From Candidatus Poseidoniaceae archaeon (GTDB taxonomy: Archaea; Thermoplasmatota; Poseidoniia; Poseidoniales; Poseidoniaceae), in the NCBI GenBank assembly GCA_028356125.1, contig JAOMTZ010000002.1, positions 1 to 64,000 of the forward strand: a stretch of DNA of 64,000 nucleotides, given 5' to 3'. This document shows, in pieces, positions 58,578 through 64,000 of the stretch (the first letter of the stretch is position 1; every line of letters starts with the position of its first letter). Under the pieces are notes generated by a model. The model was not told where the DNA came from, did not search any database, and saw only the letters and a program-made list of their open reading frames with translations. The translations under genes and the position numbers were made by a program.

Positions 58578-59603
58578 TCACTCGAGTAAACGAGCAACGA
58601 TGTCTGCCTTGGTACCAGAAGTTGCTACTCCTGCCGCCTTTGCTTTCTCGACTAACTCGTCTTTCTTCAACTTCATCAAACCGGCTTCAGTTTCACCAGA
58701 TTCTTTTGGTGCAGGTGCTTCTTCAGCAGGTGCTTCTTCAGCAGGTGTTTCTTCAGCAGGTGCTTCAGCGGCTGGTGTTTCTTCAGCAGGTGCTTTTGCG
58801 ACCTTTTCCTTCTCAGAAATTGATTCCATTGCTTCAGCTGCTGCAAGAAGATCGCCTTCAACAGGTGCTTCTTCATCGGTTCCTTCTTCGCCTGCTTCTG
58901 CAATTGCTGCTGCTTTCTTTGCTTTGAGTTCTGCATCTTGACGTGCTTCCTCTGCATGAATGTCGTCTAATGTTGGTCCCTTTTCGGTAACAACACCAGT
59001 CTGCAATAATTGGCTCTTACGGATTACAACATTTCGGCATGGGTAAATCGACTTGACAGCATTTCTGATATCAGTCTCTAATTCCCCACCTAGCATTGCT
59101 TCTTGCAACTTTGAATAGTTGGACTTAGCAGCACAAGCACGAATAATCTCTGCTGACTTAGCACGCATTGCTTGCTTAACGGAAGTTTGGCATCGGCGCT
59201 CTGTAATCATCAAAGGCTTCAGTCTAACCAGGTACCCATCAGTAGTTACTACATCTACTACATCGTCAATCTTACCACGGTAGCGGCGGATTTGACGGCG
59301 TGTGTGGTCGGACTGGTGCGCATGACCCACAAATGTTGTCAGAGCATCTTGCCCTACAACTTCTGTAACGCGGAAGCGAAGTAAAACATGCATCTTAGTG
59401 AAGTCGCCACTGAATTCTTGTTGGGTCATTTCGTAAATGCGCCCCATAATGTGGTCATCTGTCTCTCCGATCGTCTCTCCGATTCGCTTGAAGTTCCATG
59501 GGTGTCGTGGTGCACGAATTGTGAACCATCGCTTGTTCTTCCACTTGTCACGCTGCTTACGTGCTGCTGCACGTGCCTTTGCACTCAACTTCTTTGCTGC
59601 CAT
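58578..59603 (-). CDS. rps3ae: Ribosomal protein eS1 (S3ae) with acidic repeat linker and C-terminal SAP motif
   Basis: ATG 59603 (MAAKKLSAKARAAARKQRDKW) gives 341 aa. Residues 1-215 are a complete eS1: KWFTIRAPRHP, TIGETDDHIMGR, LRFRVTEVVGQDAL, RRYRGKIDDVV, KPLMITERRCQTSVKQAMR, YPCRNVVIRKSQLL. After it comes an acidic, repetitive linker (AEETPAAEAPAEETPAEEAPAEEAP) and a last 34-aa SAP motif: GLMKLKKDELVEKAKAAGVATSGTKADIVARLLE. Archaeal eS1 is usually about 200-220 aa. The SAP helix-hairpin-helix-like motif binds nucleic acids, so the tail could be a second RNA/DNA contact. Ribosomal small subunit. Confidence 0.95.
   Translation of the reverse strand: MAAKKLSAKARAAARKQRDKWKNKRWFTIRAPRHPWNFKRIGETIGETDDHIMGRIYEMTQQEFSGDFTKMHVLLRFRVTEVVGQDALTTFVGHAHQSDHTRRQIRRYRGKIDDVVDVVTTDGYLVRLKPLMITERRCQTSVKQAMRAKSAEIIRACAAKSNYSKLQEAMLGGELETDIRNAVKSIYPCRNVVIRKSQLLQTGVVTEKGPTLDDIHAEEARQDAELKAKKAAAIAEAGEEGTDEEAPVEGDLLAAAEAMESISEKEKVAKAPAEETPAAEAPAEETPAEEAPAEEAPAPKESGETEAGLMKLKKDELVEKAKAAGVATSGTKADIVARLLE
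58709..58796. repeat. Short tandem coding repeats in the eS1 linker
   Basis: On the plus strand gcttcttcagcaggt and its variants recur about five times with 15-18-base spacing (encoding PAEE(A/T) units on the minus strand). This low-complexity region is prone to length change by slippage. Confidence 0.8.
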
Positions 59604-59690
59604 TCGAATCAACTCTCAGATTGCGGGGGCTACCCCACTTGCAAGCCTCGGACAAACAGGGGCTATATGAAAGCAACAGATGGACTAATG

Positions 59691-59705
59691 CACCCCTACG
59701 GGGTG
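59691..59705. terminator. Hairpin just after pdxS
   Basis: cacccctacggggtg is a 6-bp GC-rich stem with a 3-base loop, starting 4 bases beyond the pdxS stop on the minus strand. It could end the pdxS transcript or block 3' decay. No U run follows. Confidence 0.45.
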
Positions 59706-59708
59706 TAA

Positions 59709-60704
59709 TCACCAGCCTCTTTGGTCCAATCGGACTTCAAGAGTTTCTAGTTCATCGCCACGCATTGGGTCACCAGTCATCATGCCCATAGCCTCTGCAA
59801 CTTTGTCTGCATCATCATAGTGAGCAGTTGCTAACACGATAGCGTCAGCCATTGTTTCTGGATCGTCAGACTTGAAAATCCCTGAGCCAACAAATATGCC
59901 GTCAACGCCCATTTGCATCATTAGAGATGCATCAGCGGGCGTTGCTATTCCACCAGCACAGAAGGTAACTACTGGCAGTCTACCTAAATCTGCGACTTCC
60001 ACTAGGATGTCACGGATACTTCCATGCATTTCATCATCGATTTCTCCAAATGGAGTTACGTTTGAAATTCCAGGTAAATCACTTGATTCGGCAAGAACAC
60101 GGTATCGGTTCATTATCAAATGAGCCGCATCGTCTAATCCTGCATCGTTGAGAGTCTGAGTCTGACGAATTTCTTGGTCTATTAATCGAGCATGAGTTAC
60201 TGCTGCGACTACATTGCCAGTACCAGCCTCTCCTTTCGTTCTAATCATTGCAGCACCCTCATAAATTCGGCGGACTGCTTCTCCCAAGCCAGTTGCTCCA
60301 CAGACGAAAGGAATGTCGTGGGCGTTCTTATTTATGTGGAAATACGGATCTGCAGGAGTTAGAACCTCTGATTCATCCACCATATCTACACCCAATGCCT
60401 GAAGCACTTGAGATTCAGCTTCATGTCCAATCCGTGATTTTGCCATAACTGGAATCGAAGTACATTCTATTATTCCCTTGATCATGTCCGGATGTGAAGT
60501 CCTTGCAACACCACCAGATTTACGAATGTCTGCTGGAACTCTTTCGAGTGCCATAACTGAGACTGCGCCAGCAGATTCTGCCACCGCTGCTTGTTCAGGG
60601 GTTACAACATCCATAATGACACCGCCTTGAAGCATGGAAGCAAAACCACGCTTCAGTAGGTCATCTGCATGTCGAAGTGCGCTAATGTCGTTGGAGTTAT
60701 TCAT
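59709..60704 (-). CDS. pdxS: Pyridoxal 5'-phosphate synthase, PdxS (SNZ) subunit
   Basis: A 331-aa (beta/alpha)8 enzyme that makes PLP from ribose-5-P, glyceraldehyde-3-P and ammonia. [18 protein letters not shown] (with catalytic Asp), [23 protein letters not shown] (Lys of the first intermediate in the IRKxGGVAR context), [34 protein letters not shown] and [18 protein letters not shown] are the family landmarks. The glutaminase partner PdxT is not adjacent. rpiA in this window makes one of its substrates. A hairpin follows the stop. Confidence 0.97.
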   Translation of the reverse strand: MNNSNDISALRHADDLLKRGFASMLQGGVIMDVVTPEQAAVAESAGAVSVMALERVPADIRKSGGVARTSHPDMIKGIIECTSIPVMAKSRIGHEAESQVLQALGVDMVDESEVLTPADPYFHINKNAHDIPFVCGATGLGEAVRRIYEGAAMIRTKGEAGTGNVVAAVTHARLIDQEIRQTQTLNDAGLDDAAHLIMNRYRVLAESSDLPGISNVTPFGEIDDEMHGSIRDILVEVADLGRLPVVTFCAGGIATPADASLMMQMGVDGIFVGSGIFKSDDPETMADAIVLATAHYDDADKVAEAMGMMTGDPMRGDELETLEVRLDQRGW

Positions 60705-60760
60705 CTAAATCAAACCTACCGGTGATAATCATACTCATCAAAGTATGTAGTGTGCCGTAA

Positions 60761-61036
60761 TTAATCAGCGAGAACAGGAGTGTCCCCAGTTGCAATTTCT
60801 GCATCCTGAGATTCTTCTTCATTTCTGTCAACCCATGCCTCTTCGCCGTCTGGCACATCTGTGTCAGCAAAGATTGCATCAACTGGACACTCGGGAACAC
60901 ATGCTCCACAATCGATGCATTCATCTGGATCAATAATCAGATATGTATCTGCTTCTCGAAACGCTTCAACAGGGCATACTGCAACGCATTCTTGGTATTT
61001 GTGGTCAACACATGCGGATGTTACAACGTGAGTCAT
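60761..61036 (-). CDS. fdxA: 7Fe ferredoxin (3Fe-4S / 4Fe-4S)
   Basis: A 91-aa ferredoxin. The first cluster region is SACVDHKYQECVAVCPVEAF (C-x7-C-x3-CP, the 3Fe-4S or alternative site), and the second is DECIDCGACVPECPVDAIF (CxxCxxCxxxCP). The 25 C-terminal residues are acidic. Electron carrier in the cytoplasm; partner not clear from neighbours. The ORF at 60697-60933 is a shadow of this gene in another frame. Confidence 0.94.
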   Translation of the reverse strand: MTHVVTSACVDHKYQECVAVCPVEAFREADTYLIIDPDECIDCGACVPECPVDAIFADTDVPDGEEAWVDRNEEESQDAEIATGDTPVLAD

Positions 61037-61085
61037 AGTATTCTCTCCGCTACGATGTCGTAGGCTAGAGGATATAATGGCTTGC

Positions 61086-61553
61086 TCAAACCCTTACATT
61101 TTCAGGGAGCCCTAATCTACTAGCATCTGCAATTGCTTTATCAAGAGTATTAAACGCCACTTCATCAACAATATTACCGGGATACACTTCTAATTTAGCA
61201 CGACCTTTGATCGTTGTTCGCTCACCTGGAACAGTCAAAGTGACTTTACCCGCCAGTAAATCCAATAGGTCTAGACGGATGTGTATAACATTACTATCAT
61301 CCATCCGATTATGTAGATCACTTTTCAGTTCCTTCAACAAATCAGGACCTAACCTTGAAAGAGATTTTGTAGCTTTGCCGCGACTCTTTATCTCAGCACG
61401 TACTACATGAATTGGAGAGCCATGATAAGAATCCATTCTTTCAATCTCAACAAGTTCGTCATCACCGACTAACCAGGCAATTGCTGCGGCATGAATGTAC
61501 TCATCTTCAACGCCGCTGGCAGTAGTTTGCCAAGAAACATGGTGAACTCCCAT
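61086..61553 (-). CDS. COG1325-like archaeal RNA-binding protein
   Basis: I use ATG 61553 (MGVHHVSWQTTASG), 155 aa, because earlier starts overlap the upstream gene; the ORF-track start is 61622. The family is a ribosomal-L5-fold-related archaeal RNA-binding protein linked to the exosome cluster. Landmarks: HHVSWQTTASGVEDEYIHAA, DSYHGSPIHVVRAEIKSRGKA (conserved GNPI/GSPI), HIRLDLLDLLAGKVTL. It may bind structured RNA. It is downstream of the small hypothetical gene. Confidence 0.82.
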   Translation of the reverse strand: MGVHHVSWQTTASGVEDEYIHAAAIAWLVGDDELVEIERMDSYHGSPIHVVRAEIKSRGKATKSLSRLGPDLLKELKSDLHNRMDDSNVIHIRLDLLDLLAGKVTLTVPGERTTIKGRAKLEVYPGNIVDEVAFNTLDKAIADASRLGLPENVRV

Positions 61554-61587
61554 AACATCCCCACGCGTAAGAGGCTGATGAGTGTTG

Positions 61588-61830
61588 TTAGTCCAGTGGA
61601 TGCTCGACGCCTTCTTCGCCAAGAGTCCATCTGAATGTTTTGATTACTCCATCCAAGGCCTTATGATTCCTAGCAGCCTCTTTCATACCTTCACGGTCGC
61701 CATCTCCACGGCACTGTTCGAACCACTTTTTCCATTGCTCTCGTCTAGCAATAGCCTTGTCAAGCATCTCTTCTATCTCTTCCCAAGAGCGGTTGTAACT
61801 TCGTACCGGTCCATCGTTGTCGACGCTCAT
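61588..61830 (-). CDS. Hypothetical 80-aa helical protein
   Basis: The ORF opens at 61893 (ATGA overlap with the nucleotidyltransferase), but the protein-like part starts at ATG 61830 (MSVDNDGPVRSYNRS). It is a highly charged helical protein: WEEIEEMLDKAIARREQWKKWFEQCRGDGDREGMKEAARNHKAL. Not recognised. It has an ATP-independent look, with no signal peptide. It lies between the sugar nucleotidyltransferase and the COG1325 gene on the same strand. Confidence 0.7.
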   Translation of the reverse strand: MSVDNDGPVRSYNRSWEEIEEMLDKAIARREQWKKWFEQCRGDGDREGMKEAARNHKALDGVIKTFRWTLGEEGVEHPLD

Positions 61831-61889
61831 ATTTCCTTTGCGATGAACAACGGTATAAGAATAACACGCCGACAAGCGTAGATTAAGTA

Positions 61890-62924
61890 TCATCCTCGAC
61901 GTTCATTTTGTAAATCAATTGTGATATGAATACCATCACCAATTACACAATTGTGAACCCTCGAATCCACAATGGAGTTCTCCCCAATTATTGAAGATTC
62001 AGCAACTCCATTTACTTTCGAGTTTGACATTACAACCGTGTTAACAATAGCACCGTTCACTGACGCACCACTCAAAACTATAGATTTCTCCACATGCCCA
62101 CTTACAGAAGCCGAACTACTAATGAAAGAACCGTCCGGAAGAACTTCTCCGTCTGGCATTGGGAAAGGAAGAACATCCCTTCCTGAAATCAAAGCCATCT
62201 GCGCATTATGTAATTCAAATGGATGTCCAACATCGAACCAAATACCATTAACAGTTTTAGCATACATTGGCCAACCCCTAGATAGTACATCAGGGAATAA
62301 TTGTTTGGAGAAGTCGTACTTCTCACCTTCTGGAATAAGATCCATCACTTCGGGCTCAATTATGTATAGCCCTGCATTTATCAGATTCGAAAAGGCCTCA
62401 TTAATAGTAGGCTTTTCCTTGAAGCGTGAAATGAAACCTTCACTTAAATCTGAATCTACATCTCCTTGATTGGCTTCTGACAAACCAACTATTCCATACT
62501 CCGTTGGGTCATCAACACGCCACAAAGCCATTGTTACCTTAGCACCAGATTTGCGGTGAGACTCCAGTAAGTCTGTGATATCAAAAGAAGCTACAGAATC
62601 TCCAGAACCAACTACAAAGGTTTCCTTCAACTCATCCGAAAGCAAACGTACGCTTCCGGCAGTACCCATAGGAGACTCTTCTTGGTTTACGCGACTATTT
62701 ACATCCCATGTATCTACATGTTCAACCAATTGTTCACCTTGATAGCCAGTAGTAACTACAATTTCGGATAACCCAGCAGCCACCATTGCATCCTTGACAT
62801 AGTCAATTACTGGACGGCCTAATACGGGAACCATTGGTTTGGGCCTATTTGCAGTCAATGGCATTAGACGGGTGCCTCGGCCCCCGGCCATAATTACACC
62901 CAACAGGCTCTCACTTCCTTCCAC
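61890..62924 (-). CDS. Sugar-phosphate nucleotidyltransferase with left-handed beta-helix C-terminus
   Basis: A 344-aa protein. The GT-A-like nucleotidyl domain starts GVIMAGGRGTRLMPLTANRPKPMVPVLGRPVIDYV and has VVGSGDSVASFDITDLLE (metal Asp). After about residue 255 come hexapeptide-like turns (SSASVSGHVEKSIVLSGASVNGAIVNTVVMSNSKVNG). This is the layout of mannose-1-phosphate guanylyltransferase or glucose-1-phosphate thymidylyl/uridylyltransferases. Base and sugar cannot be separated by eye. Supplies sugar nucleotides for the glycosyltransferases. Its start overlaps the coiled-coil gene by 14 bases. Confidence 0.9.
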   Translation of the reverse strand: MEGSESLLGVIMAGGRGTRLMPLTANRPKPMVPVLGRPVIDYVKDAMVAAGLSEIVVTTGYQGEQLVEHVDTWDVNSRVNQEESPMGTAGSVRLLSDELKETFVVGSGDSVASFDITDLLESHRKSGAKVTMALWRVDDPTEYGIVGLSEANQGDVDSDLSEGFISRFKEKPTINEAFSNLINAGLYIIEPEVMDLIPEGEKYDFSKQLFPDVLSRGWPMYAKTVNGIWFDVGHPFELHNAQMALISGRDVLPFPMPDGEVLPDGSFISSSASVSGHVEKSIVLSGASVNGAIVNTVVMSNSKVNGVAESSIIGENSIVDSRVHNCVIGDGIHITIDLQNERRG

Positions 62925-63921
62925 GGGAAACTGTCATGTCTACTCGGCGCATGCTCTTTTTCTTGTCGGAGCGGCTTTTCTTTACATCCGCTCCCGCTCT
63001 ATCTCCAGACATTGTGCCACCAAAGGTTAGGTTTCCGGCACTAAGCAGGTGTTCAACCATTGAATCTGCAACCTTTTGGTCTTCCGCTCCGGTCTTCATT
63101 TCTTTAGTGACCAAAGCGTTGTGGTCGCTAATCCATGATTCTCTTTCTTCTCTGGCAATTTTGAGTTTGTCACGCGCTTCATTGACTTCCTTCATCATTT
63201 CAGTAATCTTAGAATGTACTTCGTCAGCTTTTTCTTTACAAGCAACGAATTCTTTGTGATGTCTGTCACCTTCTCCCTTCAGGAAATCACGGTGAGAGAA
63301 TAATTCATCTAATTCCTTACTCATTCCCTTAGCACGCTCTAGACATTCAACGAATAATTTGTGAGCCGCATCTGCTTCATGTTTTAGAGTTGCAATCGCT
63401 TCATCACGGTTGGACAAGTCTACCTTAATCAGTTGCAATTTGGTAACTTCTGGTTCAAGTTCCTTCATGCGACGACGCATGACTTTGATCTTCTCCATAG
63501 TCTCTTTTTCTTTCTTTGGAGACATACCGCCACGAGTCTCAAACACCTTTTCCATATTGTCAACTTCGCTTGTCAACTTGTTAAATTCGAAAGATGCTGA
63601 CTTCTTCTCATCTTTACTACCGCGCTGAGCCTTTGCCTGGCCGATGAGGTCTCTAATCTGAGCCTGTATAGCGTTTCTACGCTCTTTGTGAATATTTTGT
63701 TCTGCCCTGATGGCTTTTACTTCTGCAACAGATAAATCGAGTTTTTCACGATGTTCTTTGTATTGTGTCTGAATGGCATTACGTTGCTCTGCAAAACGCT
63801 TTCCTTGTTCGTTGTGGTTATTACGTGCATCACGTAATTTACGAACTTTAGCTTCCATCTGATGCAAGTGGTCGCGTAGGTCAGAATCTGGACGTGTTTC
63901 CTCGGTAGCACGCTCGGTCAT
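62911..63921 (-). CDS. Archaeal coiled-coil protein (COG1340-like)
   Basis: A 336-aa protein that is almost entirely coiled coil from about residue 15 to 270 (KVRKLRDARNNHNEQGKRFAEQRNAIQTQYKEHREKL; KEKETMEKIKVMRRRMKELEPEVTKL). A basic tail (DVKKSRSDKKKSMRRVDMTVSRGRK) follows. The length and the RNxHN/AIRAEQNxHK pattern fit the uncharacterised archaeal COG1340 group. The basic end suggests contact with nucleic acid or ribosomes. The window ends 79 bases upstream, in AT-rich sequence likely to include its promoter. Confidence 0.85.
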   Translation of the reverse strand: MTERATEETRPDSDLRDHLHQMEAKVRKLRDARNNHNEQGKRFAEQRNAIQTQYKEHREKLDLSVAEVKAIRAEQNIHKERRNAIQAQIRDLIGQAKAQRGSKDEKKSASFEFNKLTSEVDNMEKVFETRGGMSPKKEKETMEKIKVMRRRMKELEPEVTKLQLIKVDLSNRDEAIATLKHEADAAHKLFVECLERAKGMSKELDELFSHRDFLKGEGDRHHKEFVACKEKADEVHSKITEMMKEVNEARDKLKIAREERESWISDHNALVTKEMKTGAEDQKVADSMVEHLLSAGNLTFGGTMSGDRAGADVKKSRSDKKKSMRRVDMTVSRGRK

Positions 63922-64000
63922 GACTTCTGCGACGGCATCATCGCTTTCAATGCTACGATTAAGAAATTAGTATTATGCAGCCGATAATACTGCTAATATT

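Noticed and set aside
58709-58796. Short repeats considered as a CRISPR-like or regulatory array
   Set aside because: They lie inside the eS1 coding region and encode the acidic AEE(A/T)P linker.
60697-60933. 78-aa minus-strand ORF overlapping the ferredoxin
   Set aside because: Out-of-frame shadow of the 7Fe ferredoxin gene.
1-64000. Search for CRISPR arrays, IS elements, integrases, att sites, rRNA and replication origins
   Set aside because: No regularly spaced repeats, transposase or integrase ORFs, rRNA segments, or Orc1/Cdc6 gene with origin repeats were seen. The only long direct repeat is the 1231-1853 pair.

Overview
The window looks like a chromosomal segment of an AT-rich, gene-dense planktonic euryarchaeon, most likely of the Marine Group II / Poseidoniales type. 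This placement is inferred from gene content, not from a tree. The informational core is archaeal: Rpo11 (rpoL), aEF-1B, ribosomal eS1 (S3ae), TruD, archaeal-type TrpRS, proteasome beta, the KH/beta-CASP ribonuclease aCPSF1, ZPR1, a COG1325 RNA-binding protein, DUF2240, COG1340, an archaeal RNase P RNA and two tRNAs. Strong Shine-Dalgarno sites, where present, have the archaeal GGAGGTGA/GGTGA form. Mixed in are genes usual in bacteria: SelO, RibA, ThyA/DHFR, PlsC, OsmC, TusA, LemA, parvulin, a PvdX-independent B6 enzyme (PdxS) and a 7Fe ferredoxin. No rRNA, IS element, prophage or CRISPR array was seen.

Layout. 1-3.6 kb: the 3' part of selO, a tandem pair of identical 65-aa membrane proteins, a membrane protein and a dolichol/phytol-kinase-like enzyme. 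3.2-7.2 kb: FMN reductase, a fatty-acid hydroxylase-family protein and a minus-strand operon tusA-ribA-osmC-methyltransferase. 7.3-11.2 kb: archaeosortase, DEAD-box helicase, a small protein and a HEAT-repeat protein. 11.2-19 kb: a 1509-aa kelch/CARDB surface protein, a DUF2240 protein and an RND/MMPL exporter. 19-22.5 kb: rpoL-truD (plus strand) and rlmE-OB fold-Zn ribbon-aEF1B (minus strand; the Zn-ribbon gene is too short for the ORF track). 22.5-26.5 kb: a secreted thioredoxin-like protein and a compact operon epimerase-TlpA-VKOR-unknown, which looks like an extracytoplasmic disulfide-forming module. 26.6-36.1 kb: a small conserved protein with a strong hairpin terminator, a GT2 glycosyltransferase, a second RND/MMPL protein, RNase P RNA and a 1603-aa surface protein. 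36.1-46.9 kb: rpiA, tRNA-Lys, carbamate kinase, a candidate archaeosortase substrate, asnS, HAD phosphatase, two GT2-related proteins, a thioredoxin lipoprotein, parvulin, tRNA-Pro, a Zn-ribbon protein, a pyruvoyl arginine-decarboxylase homologue lacking its key residues, and ZPR1. 47-54.3 kb: psmB, aCPSF1, trpS, a surface protein, plsC-thyA-folA. 54.3-55 kb: a decayed lipoprotein gene and a possible micro-ORF. 55-64 kb: lemA, then a long minus-strand run (quinone oxidoreductase, ceramidase-like membrane protein, MazG-like, MTA phosphorylase-like, eS1 with a C-terminal SAP motif, pdxS, ferredoxin, COG1325, a sugar nucleotidyltransferase, a COG1340 coiled-coil protein).

Together the genes describe a streamlined heterotroph with a large investment in the cell surface: two giant single-pass proteins, several anchored thioredoxin-fold proteins, VKOR, archaeosortase, glycosyltransferases and two RND exporters. 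Convergent gene pairs often abut or overlap (3213/3214, 8262/8263, 16327/16344, 40790/40800, 49627/49628). The most unusual items are the duplicated small membrane protein with synonymous-only divergence, the arginine-decarboxylase pseudoenzyme, the eS1-SAP fusion, the archaeosortase with a candidate sorting tag, and the VKOR operon.
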